Of a DNA stretch of 12,519 nucleotides, positions 1 through 6,861 are shown piece after piece. The first letter of the stretch is position 1; each line of letters begins with the position of its first letter. Below the pieces are notes generated by a model, which saw only the letters and a program-made list of their open reading frames with translations, searched no databases and was not told where the DNA came from. The stretch spans positions 1 to 12,519 of the forward strand of contig CAAGGF010000065.1 of the NCBI GenBank assembly GCA_900769325.1, read 5' to 3'. The position numbers and the translations under genes are program-made. This DNA comes from Spirochaetia bacterium (GTDB lineage: Bacteria; Spirochaetota; Spirochaetia; Treponematales; Treponemataceae).

Positions 1-91
1 GGGATGCTGATGCCCCAGGCACGGGAGTGACACATTAAATAATTTCCTTAAGGCAAACGCCCTTGTGGCGTAAACAAGTTCAGCATGACAC
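1..91. repeat. Structured intergenic repeat, copy 1
   Basis: Direct-orientation partner of the repeat at 2369-2459; I count six mismatches over about 91 bases. It may begin before the window. Its ends carry a short inverted pair, ATGCTGA (4-10) and TCAGCAT (80-86). Inside are the palindrome CCTTAAGG and a hairpin ACGCC-CTTGT-GGCGT (57-71). The GGCAC/GTGCC hairpin of copy 2 is damaged here by substitutions at 24, 30 and 32. The repeat lies just past the 3' end of the minus-strand ATPase gene. There is no coding evidence. It looks like a small palindromic REP- or MITE-type element. Confidence 0.8.
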
Positions 92-136
92 AATGTGCAG
101 TTCAACATGACAAAGTGTAAAGTCAGCATGACACTC
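77..136. repeat. Degenerate 22-bp tandem repeat at the end of copy 1
   Basis: The last part of the repeat (AGTTCAGCATGACAC...) is repeated almost three times in tandem: 77-98, 99-120 and 121-136. The first two units are 22 bases long and differ by a few substitutions; the third lacks one T. The third ends in CAGCATGACACTC, exactly like the end of copy 2 (which ends CAGCATGACACTC at 2461), so the extra units look like expansion inside the right end of the element. Confidence 0.65.
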
Positions 137-147
137 AAAAAAAACTT

Positions 148-1707
148 CTATTCTATCACCCATTCGGTAAGCTGTTTTTCTGCACTAGAATAGTTTACGC
201 CTACCTTTACGATTTTGCGACCGTCGTTTTTGTATGCTATCGAATAGTCTTTGCTGTTAATCTGTTCCATTGCTTCTTTTGCAGTGCCGTCCATCTTAAA
301 CTCGAAGATGTAAATCGCATCTTTTTGCCACACGACGGCATCGCTTCTTCCTTTGCCGTTCTGCACTTCGCACAAAACAAATTCTCCCATCAGCTTAAAA
401 ATGAGCCAGATGAAAGCCTGACAGTTAAGCTCGTATTGCTTTTGGTTTGTCTGTTTTGGAGCGGCGGCAAAAATGTTGTTGATTCTTTCCATAAATTCTT
501 CAACACGACCGTCACGGAGGGCTTTTTGAAAATTTACGATTTCAATTTTTTTGTCATCAGTAGGATAGCCAAGATATAAAGGAAGAAGCCTTTTATACAT
601 GCCGAATTTAACTTCTTCGTTTGGAACTCCTATCGTATAGCTGTCAAAATCTTTCTCGTAATCCTTGATTGTAAGGTAGCCTGTCTGATATAAAAGAGGA
701 ACTGGCTCAGTCGCGTTCAGTCGGTATTCTTCAAGCGAACGAGAATCGACATCAATTCCTTCTTCCAGAGATTTATAGTCAAAACTCATATCAAGCATCA
801 TTTTGGTAAGGAACGTCGGCGTGCCTGTAGAAAACCAGTAACTTCCAAAACTCAAATCAGAAAAAGCATTTAACAGGCTGAACGGATTGTAAATGTCATT
901 CTGTATGATTTTTGAAAAATGATATCCGTCGTAATTTTTTTTGAGGCGGGCAATACATTCATCTTTTGTGTAACCGTTTTTTTCTGCCATGTTCTCAATT
1001 TCGGGAGCAAAGTTTTCTTCCAGTTCTTTCTGAGAAATTCCGCAGATTGCAGAATATGTTTCTGAAAGCGAAATGTCACGGAGATTGTTCAAGTCAGAAA
1101 AAATGCTCACTTTGTCAAAACGCGTTACACCTGTAATAAAGATGAACTGAAGGTGTGCATCCTCGCCTTTGAGAACACCGTAAAAAGTCTTTAAGATTTT
1201 TCTGAAAGCATCAACAAGAGAAGGGTCGTCGATTGCATTTAAAAGTGGCTTGTCGTATTCATCAACAAGAACGACCGCCTGAAGCCCAGTCTTTTCGTGA
1301 GCAGCTTTTAGCAAATCACTGAATCTGTCGGCAAAATTTTCTCCCCCATGAAAACCGTAGATTTCTTCATAGCCGCTAAGTTTTTTTGAAAGAGAATTCC
1401 TAAAATCCGCTTCCGTAGTAAAATCACCTACATTAAAATCAAAATAAAAAACAGGATACTGCTTCCATTCAGTTTCTGTTTTGGAAATGGCAAGCCCTTC
1501 AAACAAATCCTTGCGACCTTCAAAGTAGCTGCGCAAAGTCGAAAGAAAAAGCGACTTTCCGAAACGTCGCGGACGGCTCAAAAAGTAAGGTTTTCCATTT
1601 CGCACAAGACTATTTATAAAAGAAGTTTTATCAACATAAATATAGTCCTTTGTGCGGAGTTCTTCAAATGTCTGAATGCCAATCGGCAAATATCGCGGTT
1701 TGTTCAT
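148..1707 (-). CDS. AAA-ATPase-like protein with C-terminal PD-(D/E)XK nuclease-fold domain
   Basis: About 519 residues. The N-terminal half fits the 'AAA-ATPase-like' family (the PF09820 type): a Walker A-like segment RPRRFGKS near residues 45-52 and a Walker B segment VVLVDEYDKP near 145-154. The C-terminal end has the PD-(D/E)XK pattern of the PF08011 type: Asp at about 456 in GRSDAV, then EFK at about 469-471, with a Gln at about 482. Members of this family are numerous in some host-associated bacteria and their job is not established; nucleic-acid processing, defence or selfish behaviour are all guesses. I start at ATG 1707, where family-like sequence (MNKPRYLPIGIQ) begins; an in-frame TTG at 1758 adds 17 unlikely residues. 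No Shine-Dalgarno is visible. The Nudix gene lies 71 bases upstream on the same strand, and direct repeats flank the two genes. Confidence 0.85.
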   Translation of the reverse strand: MNKPRYLPIGIQTFEELRTKDYIYVDKTSFINSLVRNGKPYFLSRPRRFGKSLFLSTLRSYFEGRKDLFEGLAISKTETEWKQYPVFYFDFNVGDFTTEADFRNSLSKKLSGYEEIYGFHGGENFADRFSDLLKAAHEKTGLQAVVLVDEYDKPLLNAIDDPSLVDAFRKILKTFYGVLKGEDAHLQFIFITGVTRFDKVSIFSDLNNLRDISLSETYSAICGISQKELEENFAPEIENMAEKNGYTKDECIARLKKNYDGYHFSKIIQNDIYNPFSLLNAFSDLSFGSYWFSTGTPTFLTKMMLDMSFDYKSLEEGIDVDSRSLEEYRLNATEPVPLLYQTGYLTIKDYEKDFDSYTIGVPNEEVKFGMYKRLLPLYLGYPTDDKKIEIVNFQKALRDGRVEEFMERINNIFAAAPKQTNQKQYELNCQAFIWLIFKLMGEFVLCEVQNGKGRSDAVVWQKDAIYIFEFKMDGTAKEAMEQINSKDYSIAYKNDGRKIVKVGVNYSSAEKQLTEWVIE

Positions 1708-1778
1708 ACAATAAATGTAACACGAAAAATGCGTTTTGTCATTGCGGATTAGAATCAATATAAATTATCATACAATTT

Positions 1779-2306
1779 CTAAATTTTTTCTAAGTCTATA
1801 ATTTCTTTTGCACGGTGTAAAATTGGCAATTCCCGATTTGCAATCAATTTTCCTAATTTTGTATTCATTCGAAATTTATATTCTTCTACTGCCTGTTCAT
1901 AAGTCAATTTTAAGGTTGTTAAATGAAAGTTTTCAATTTCATCTTTTGTCAAATGCTTCTCTCCAAAACTTTTTACCTTACATAAAAAATAATGATTTAT
2001 GTTATGACGGTGAATTAAATTATAATAATCACTTACAACACCGATTTTACAAATTATTTCAACATCTACACCAAGTTCTTCTTTTAATTCCCGTTTTATT
2101 GCAGAAAATAAATCTTCATCTTTTTCTACACCGCCTCCAGAAGTTTCGATAAAAGTTGCGTTTCCAAAATCATCATTGCGATTAACTTTTACAAAATACA
2201 ACTGTCCGTCATCATCGTAAACAATGGCTCTAGCAATATTCCTATGATGATCGACAAATTCAAAAGGCCACTGCGTATCCTGCAATTTAATATTGATTTC
2301 TTCCAT
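1779..2306 (-). CDS. Nudix hydrolase
   Basis: A 175-residue protein with a complete Nudix box at residues 58-80. It fits G-x5-E-x7-R-E-U-x-E-E-x-G-U exactly: the core reads RELKEELGV, and the preceding Glu is at 64. Nudix enzymes cleave nucleoside diphosphates linked to another group, using Mg2+ held by the REUxEE glutamates; the substrate cannot be told from sequence. The N-terminal part (HRNIARAIVYDDDGQLYFVK) is the usual first beta strands of the fold. It lies upstream of the ATPase gene on the same strand, so the two may be co-transcribed. No clear ribosome binding site precedes ATG 2306. By eye the gene is more AT-rich than the neighbouring fmt, which fits an accessory origin but was not computed. 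Confidence 0.9.
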   Translation of the reverse strand: MEEINIKLQDTQWPFEFVDHHRNIARAIVYDDDGQLYFVKVNRNDDFGNATFIETSGGGVEKDEDLFSAIKRELKEELGVDVEIICKIGVVSDYYNLIHRHNINHYFLCKVKSFGEKHLTKDEIENFHLTTLKLTYEQAVEEYKFRMNTKLGKLIANRELPILHRAKEIIDLEKI

Positions 2307-2368
2307 AATTAAGCCGATTTTACTTTGTACTCTTTTTTTTCAATTAATGCTTCTTTACAACCGCCGGT

Positions 2369-2459
2369 GGGATGCTGATGCCCTAGGCACGCGAGTGCCG
2401 CGTTAAATAATTTCCTTAAGGCAAACGCCCTTGTGGCGTAAACGAGTTCAGCATGACAC
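2369..2459. repeat. Structured intergenic repeat, copy 2
   Basis: Second copy of the element at 1-91, in the same orientation, and the better preserved for folding. A perfect hairpin GGCAC-GCGA-GTGCC (2386-2399) has a GNRA-type tetraloop. A second hairpin ACGCC-CTTGT-GGCGT lies at 2425-2439, with CCTTAAGG between them. The ends carry ATGCTGA (2372-2378) and TCAGCAT (2448-2454) as an inverted pair. It sits 19 bases beyond the fmt stop codon, so on the minus strand it would be the first structure transcribed after fmt. There is no T-run directly after the hairpins, so it is not a classic terminator. Confidence 0.8.
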
Positions 2460-2478
2460 TCTTTCATCGAATATAAAA

Positions 2479-3447
2479 TCAGTTCAAAACCGTTCCGATG
2501 AAATTTCTTGCACCGTTCATAAACGATTTATAATCCATTGCATTTTTGCCTTGCCGCTGGAGTTTTTTTACGGCATAAAAACCTGTTCCGCATTTTATCA
2601 AGATGCCTTTCTGTTTTACAAATGCACAAACTGTACCTGCTGAAGCCTTTAAATCGCACGAAAAAGATTCTGCATCGCTATCGGTTACCGCCTCTCCTTC
2701 AAAAATCTGAATTTTCTGGTCGTTTTCAAGTGTCCATGCACACGGTTCTGGAAAATAAGCCCTTACAAAAGCGTCGATTTTTTCTGCTGAATCGTTCCAG
2801 TTGATTTTTGCATCAGATTTTAAAATGATTTTCGTGTAACTTGCATCTCCACTCTGAACGATTCCCTCTGGAAGCAAAGAATTTTTATTCAGTTCTTTTA
2901 AAATATCCGACAAAAGCGTAATTCCTTCTTTTGCAGCGTGAAGTAAAAGCGAGCCGGCCGTCTCTGAAAAATCAAGGTCAATCTTTTTCTGCGAAATTAT
3001 GTTTCCTTCGTCCATTTTAAGACTTACCTTCTGAATCGTAAAAGCCGTCTGCAAATCCCTGTTCAGAATTGCAGCATTTACAGGAGTACAGCCGCGATAT
3101 TTTGGAAGTGCAGACGGATGAAGATTTATTCCGCCGTATTTAAAAAGTTCAAGAAACTTCGGACCGAAAATATGACCGTACGCAAAACAGACTAAAATAT
3201 CTGCGTTTATTTTTTGAATTTCATTTCGTGCCTCTGAATCAAGATGTTCCGGCGCAAAAAGCGGAATTTTATATTTTTCTGCAACAAGACCTACCGGAGT
3301 CGGAATAAGTGCACTGCTTCTTTTTTTTGCACTGGCAGGATTTGTGAGAACTCCTGCAATTTCAAAATCCGTTCCCGAACGCAAAATAAGGCCTTCCAAA
3401 GTTACACCAGATTCTTCCGGGCTTCCGGCATATAAAACTTTTATCAT
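2479..3447 (-). CDS. fmt: Methionyl-tRNA formyltransferase
   Basis: Transfers a formyl group from 10-formyl-tetrahydrofolate to Met-tRNA(fMet) for translation initiation in the cytoplasm. The 322-residue length is close to the usual ~315. The formyltransferase domain spans roughly 1-190. The catalytic triad is visible as Asn108 and His110 in INLHPSALPKYRG and Asp146 in MDEG, the same numbers I recall for the E. coli enzyme. The C-terminal OB-like domain (about 205-315) follows. The N-terminus MIKVLYAGSPE supports ATG 3447. No Shine-Dalgarno is visible, but def ends only 12 bases upstream, so translation may be coupled. It is probably the last gene of the def-fmt transcript; the repeat at 2369-2459 lies just beyond its stop. 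Confidence 0.95.
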   Translation of the reverse strand: MIKVLYAGSPEESGVTLEGLILRSGTDFEIAGVLTNPASAKKRSSALIPTPVGLVAEKYKIPLFAPEHLDSEARNEIQKINADILVCFAYGHIFGPKFLELFKYGGINLHPSALPKYRGCTPVNAAILNRDLQTAFTIQKVSLKMDEGNIISQKKIDLDFSETAGSLLLHAAKEGITLLSDILKELNKNSLLPEGIVQSGDASYTKIILKSDAKINWNDSAEKIDAFVRAYFPEPCAWTLENDQKIQIFEGEAVTDSDAESFSCDLKASAGTVCAFVKQKGILIKCGTGFYAVKKLQRQGKNAMDYKSFMNGARNFIGTVLN

Positions 3448-3459
3448 AATTATACCGAT

Positions 3460-4026
3460 TTATTTTTTAGATTTTGCAGCAAGTTTCTGAGCAATTTTTC
3501 TTGCCTTTGCTTCTTTTTCAAGGCGTTTTGCTTCTGCTTTTTCTGCTTTTTTATTGAATTTATCAACGATTTTTTCTGCAAAGTCCTTGTCTCCCCGGTC
3601 TATAAACAAAAATCCGTCGAGATGGTCGTTTTCGTGCTGAATAATACGGGCAAGAAGTCCGTCAGCTTCAAGTGTAAAAGGCTTACCTTTTTCATTAAAA
3701 GCCTGAACCGTAACTTTTTCAGGACGCTTAATCACTTCGTAAACTCCAGGAATGCTCAAACAGCCTTCTTCGTAATCAGTTAAATTTGAAGAAGTAGAAA
3801 TTATCTGCGGATTAATGAAAACACGCCGAATATCGTCATCTGCAATCACAACAAAAAGCCGTTTTGAAATTCCTGCCTGAGGTCCTGCAAGTCCTACTCC
3901 GTTTGCCTGAATCATCGAATCAAACATTTCATTTATAAAAGAGCGAAGTTCATCATTTATTTCTTCTGGAAGAACTGGTTCAGCTTTTTTTCTAAGAATT
4001 TCTTCACCTAATTTTGTAATTCTCAT
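3460..4026 (-). CDS. def: Peptide deformylase
   Basis: Metal-dependent hydrolase that removes the formyl group from the N-terminal Met of new proteins. All three family motifs are present: GVGLAGPQ (43-50), EGCLS (87-91, Cys89 as metal ligand) and QHENDHLDG (130-138, ligands His131 and His135, catalytic Glu132). The core ends near residue 150. After it comes a strongly charged tail of about 35 residues rich in Lys, Ala and Glu, probably helical, which makes the protein (188 aa) longer than typical ~165-170-residue forms. A GAGGA Shine-Dalgarno sits five bases before ATG 4026. It pairs with fmt downstream (12-bp gap). Confidence 0.96.
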   Translation of the reverse strand: MRITKLGEEILRKKAEPVLPEEINDELRSFINEMFDSMIQANGVGLAGPQAGISKRLFVVIADDDIRRVFINPQIISTSSNLTDYEEGCLSIPGVYEVIKRPEKVTVQAFNEKGKPFTLEADGLLARIIQHENDHLDGFLFIDRGDKDFAEKIVDKFNKKAEKAEAKRLEKEAKARKIAQKLAAKSKK

Positions 4027-4061
4027 AAATTCCTCAAAATATTAAAATAAAAAATCTTTCT

Positions 4062-4067
4062 ATTATA
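4062..4067 (-). promoter_or_regulatory. Candidate -10 box for def-fmt
   Basis: On the minus strand TATAAT lies about 35 bases before the def ATG in the 131-base gap after the carrier gene. The -35 position is poor (AAGTCA at a 17-base spacing). The gap and the box suggest def-fmt can be transcribed independently of hisD and the carrier. AT-richness makes a chance match possible. Confidence 0.4.
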
Positions 4068-4157
4068 TAACTTCTAAGACATTCTGACTTTAGAAATTTT
4101 GTATTTTAATTCTAGCAAATCACAAGCCTTTTGTCATTCAGAAAAAAATCACAAACC

Positions 4158-5111
4158 TCAAAGTGCAAGTTCAGAAAGTGCGATTGTAACGGGAATTGTA
4201 ATTACTGACACTACGCTTGTAACGATACACAGCAAAGCCCCGTACGATTCATCCTTTTTTAAAAGAACTGCCATGCTTGAAACACTCATTCCCGTAGGAC
4301 AAATTGCTGCAATCAAAACTACATAACTTAAAATTCTTACATCTTTTACGGACGGGAAAATTTTATAAAATGCAAAAACAATCAAAAAAACGAATATCGG
4401 CATTGCAATGTGGCGGACAAAAACGAATTTACAAATTCTTTTTATGTATGCCGAACTGGAATTTTTTGTAAAATTTGCAAACAAAAGTCCCAAAAGAATC
4501 ATCGCCATCGCTGTATTCATCTGCCCGATGTATTCAAGCGGTTTTGCAACAATATATGGAAGTTTTACAGGCAGAACAAATAAAATTATCCCGAAAACGA
4601 CGCACAAAATGTTCGGATTCAAAATTATCTTCTTAAAACTGACTTTTCCGCCCATCAAGGCATAACCAAATGTCCACAAAAAAACATTGAAAGCCGCGAT
4701 GAAACTTAAAAGATAAAAAACTCCTTCACTTCCGATTACGCCTTCAATCAATGGAATTCCGATGAACGCACAATTTGTCATAAAAGAAGCAGTTCTTTCA
4801 AGACCTGTCAAATCTTTTTCTCCCTCTGACTCCTGATTTTTTTTATTTCTGAAAAAAACGAGCGAAAGTAAAACCATCACAAGATGAACTATAAACGACA
4901 GAACAAAACATACGCCGAAACTCTTAAATTTTTCCGCTTCAAAATCAATATTAAACTGATTTAGAATAAGACATGGATTTATAAAAAACAGAAGAATTTT
5001 ACTTACAAACTGTTTTTCGTTTTCTCCAAATTTAAATTTTCTTGAAACAAAAAACGATAACGCTGCTATCAAAAGCATTATAACTAACTGTTTTATTACG
5101 AGAATATACAT
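4158..5111 (-). CDS. AEC-family (auxin efflux carrier-like) membrane transporter
   Basis: Integral membrane protein of about 317 residues with roughly ten hydrophobic segments and a charged central loop (near 98-110, NKKNQESEGEKD). Motifs typical of AEC/PF03547 permeases are visible: FFINPCLILNQF near residue 45 (first half) and AAICPTGMSVSSMA near 270 (second half), the broken-helix Pro/Asn regions. Bacterial members are thought to move small organic anions or amino acids; the substrate here is unknown. I choose ATG 5111 because AGGA lies eight bases ahead of it; the in-frame TTG at 5117 would be only two bases from that site. hisD ends 23-29 bases upstream, so the two are likely co-transcribed; a link to histidine metabolism is only a guess. 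Confidence 0.88.
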   Translation of the reverse strand: MYILVIKQLVIMLLIAALSFFVSRKFKFGENEKQFVSKILLFFINPCLILNQFNIDFEAEKFKSFGVCFVLSFIVHLVMVLLSLVFFRNKKNQESEGEKDLTGLERTASFMTNCAFIGIPLIEGVIGSEGVFYLLSFIAAFNVFLWTFGYALMGGKVSFKKIILNPNILCVVFGIILFVLPVKLPYIVAKPLEYIGQMNTAMAMILLGLLFANFTKNSSSAYIKRICKFVFVRHIAMPIFVFLIVFAFYKIFPSVKDVRILSYVVLIAAICPTGMSVSSMAVLLKKDESYGALLCIVTSVVSVITIPVTIALSELAL

Positions 5112-5140
5112 AATCAAAGTCCTAAAAATAAAAGAAAATT

Positions 5141-6502
5141 TTAAAGCCTGATTCTTGCAGCGTTTGCGTGCGCTTCAAGACCTTCTGCATCACCTAAAAT
5201 TCCTGCCGCTTTTGCAGATTTTTTTACACCTTCAGATTTTTCATCCGCACGGAGTGTAGTGACAGTTTTTAAGAAAACCCTGACGCTAAGTCCCCCTGAA
5301 TAATGAGCCGCTCCATTTGTTGGAAGAGTGTGATTGAGTCCTGCCGCATAATCTCCGAAAACTTCTGCACAATTGTGTCCAATAAAAAGAGAACCGTAAT
5401 TCCGAACAAGATTCTGCGCTTTTTCGCGTTCTTTTCCATTTTTCATGGCAAGTTCAAGGTGTTCAGGTGCTTTTCTGTTTGCAAAATCACATGCTTCTTC
5501 TATTGAATTAACGATTACGATATAACCTGAATTATCGATGCTTTCCCGAGCCGTTTTTGCCGTCGAAAGTTTTGAAAGCTGCTTTTCGATTTCAGCCTGA
5601 ACTGAAAGGGCAAAATTCCTGTCTTTTGTAACTAAAACCGGCTGAGCTACGACATCGTGTTCTGCCTGTGCAAGCAAATCTGAAGCAACCCATTCAGGAG
5701 AAGCCGATTCATCTGCAATAATTAAAACTTCTGTAGGTCCTGCAACCATATCAATTCCGACTTTACCGTAAACCGCTTTTTTTGCTGCCGAAACAAATTT
5801 ATTTCCTGGACCGACAATTACATCAACTTGAGGAATAGATTCAGTTCCGTAAGCCATTGCCGCAATTGCCTGAGAACCTCCGCAAGCATAAACTTTTTTA
5901 CAACCGCAAATCCATGAAGCAGCCATAATTCCTTCATCGGCATAAGGTTTTCCACCAAAAAATGCAGAACCAGGCTTACCGAAACCGTTTTTTTCAGCCT
6001 CAACTCTATCATCTGGATGAACTCTAGGCGGCGTACACATAATAACTTCGTTTACACCAGATGCAAATGCAGGCGTTACAGTCATTACGACAGTTGAAAG
6101 AAGCGGAAAACGACCTGCAGGAACATAAACTCCGGCGCGTTCAACAGGAATTGTTTTTTGCCCGGTAAAAAGTCCTGGTGCGATTTCCATTTCAAAATTA
6201 TCAAAAGATTCTTTTTGTTTTAAAGCAAATTTTAAAGCAAGATCGTGAGAATAACAGAGCGCATCGTAAACTTCCGGGCGTTCAGCCTTTAATTTTTGCG
6301 CCGCATTTTCAAGGTCTTTTTCTGAAATCAAAAAATGTTCAGGTGAGGCACAGTCAAATTTACACGCATATTTTTTTAACGCCGCATCCCCCGAATCAAT
6401 AACTTCTTTTATAACATTCTGAACAACATCATCAGCTTCTGAAAACTTTCTTCCCGAAAACCATTCAGAAGGCATGTCTTTCGCTTCTATAATTTTAATC
6501 AT
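5141..6502 (-). CDS. hisD: Histidinol dehydrogenase
   Basis: Catalyses the last two steps of histidine synthesis, oxidising L-histidinol to L-histidine with two NAD+ and a Zn2+ ion. Likely zinc ligands are Gln279 and His282 in QAEHD, Asp384 in FGDYAAG and His445 in LEAHANA. The catalytic Glu/His pair is at 347-348 in KAPEHLE. DMVAGPTEVLI (251-261) and GLNHTLPTNG (388-397) are also characteristic. At 453 residues it is ~20 longer than most HisD proteins; the extra residues appear between TPPR (157-160) and the GGSQAIAA segment (208-215), around FGKPGSAFFGGKPYADEG. AAGGAA lies about seven bases before ATG 6502. No other his gene is nearby. A HisD-like dehydrogenase of another small alcohol is possible, but the active-site set favours HisD. 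Confidence 0.92.
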   Translation of the reverse strand: MIKIIEAKDMPSEWFSGRKFSEADDVVQNVIKEVIDSGDAALKKYACKFDCASPEHFLISEKDLENAAQKLKAERPEVYDALCYSHDLALKFALKQKESFDNFEMEIAPGLFTGQKTIPVERAGVYVPAGRFPLLSTVVMTVTPAFASGVNEVIMCTPPRVHPDDRVEAEKNGFGKPGSAFFGGKPYADEGIMAASWICGCKKVYACGGSQAIAAMAYGTESIPQVDVIVGPGNKFVSAAKKAVYGKVGIDMVAGPTEVLIIADESASPEWVASDLLAQAEHDVVAQPVLVTKDRNFALSVQAEIEKQLSKLSTAKTARESIDNSGYIVIVNSIEEACDFANRKAPEHLELAMKNGKEREKAQNLVRNYGSLFIGHNCAEVFGDYAAGLNHTLPTNGAAHYSGGLSVRVFLKTVTTLRADEKSEGVKKSAKAAGILGDAEGLEAHANAARIRL

Positions 6503-6632
6503 CTTAATTTCCTTTTCTATATATTACAAATTTTACTGTTTTTTTTAAAGTGCCCGAAATAAATTCCCTTTCAAGATGCGGTCTGATGAAACAAAATTTA
6601 TAAAAAAAATTAAATTTTTCTTTTATTTGCTA

Positions 6633-6662
6633 TTGACATTTTTTTTCGTTTACTGATATAAT
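6633..6662 (+). promoter_or_regulatory. Strong sigma70-type promoter for tRNA-Val
   Basis: Perfect -35 TTGACA (6633-6638) and perfect -10 TATAAT (6657-6662), 18 bases apart, with an extended -10 TG at 6654-6655. Transcription should start near 6669, about 14 bases ahead of the mature tRNA. It is the best promoter match in the window. Confidence 0.88.
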
Positions 6663-6682
6663 AACAACATCAACAACAAATC

Positions 6683-6756
6683 GGGCAGTTAGCTCAGCTG
6701 GTACGAGCGTCTGGTTTACACCCAGAATGTCGGGAGTTCGATCCTCTCACTGCCCA
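6683..6756 (+). tRNA. tRNA-Val (anticodon UAC)
   Basis: A 74-base cloverleaf. Acceptor GGGCAGT pairs with ACTGCCC (6749-6755). The D arm GCTC/GAGC is at 6692-6708. The anticodon stem TCTGG/CCAGA (6710-6726) holds loop TTTACAC with anticodon TAC at 6717-6719. The T arm GGGAG/CTCTC (6732-6748, one G-U pair) has loop TTCGATC. The discriminator is A6756. CCA is not encoded, so it must be added by nucleotidyltransferase. It is a single-gene unit with its own promoter and terminator. Confidence 0.97.
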
Positions 6757-6757
6757 A

Positions 6758-6787
6758 AACCTTCAGTAAAATCTGAAGGTTTTTTTA
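6758..6787 (+). terminator. Rho-independent terminator after tRNA-Val
   Basis: Perfect 9-bp stem AACCTTCAG/CTGAAGGTT with loop TAAAAT, followed by a run of Ts (6780-6786). It starts one base after the mature tRNA end and separates the tRNA from prfA. Confidence 0.95.
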
Positions 6788-6826
6788 TTTTAAACTGATT
6801 TTAATCTGTCATTTTTTTCACTCTGA

Positions 6827-6855
6827 TTGAAATTTTATATATATTACGGTATTTT
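6827..6855 (+). promoter_or_regulatory. Candidate promoter for prfA-prmC-DTW operon
   Basis: TTGAAA (6827-6832), 17 bases, then TATTTT (6850-6855). This would start transcription at or within a base or two of the prfA ATG at 6862. An alternative pair is TTCACT (6817-6822) with TATATT (6840-6845), giving a ~10-base leader. Either way the leader is very short and has no Shine-Dalgarno. The region is AT-rich, so neither is certain. Confidence 0.4.
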
Positions 6856-6861
6856 ATTCTT

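Noticed and set aside
325..579. Open frames on the strand opposite the ATPase gene, and similar shadows opposite fmt, hisD, prmC and GH3
   Set aside because: They mirror long, well-identified genes and lack family features or start signals of their own.
1733..1758. Earlier TTG start for the ATPase protein adding 17 residues
   Set aside because: The added residues do not resemble the family N-terminus, which begins at the ATG at 1707.
10..2400. CRISPR array from the repeated segments
   Set aside because: The repeats are ~91 bp, only two copies, and are separated by whole genes; the 22-bp tandem units have no spacers.
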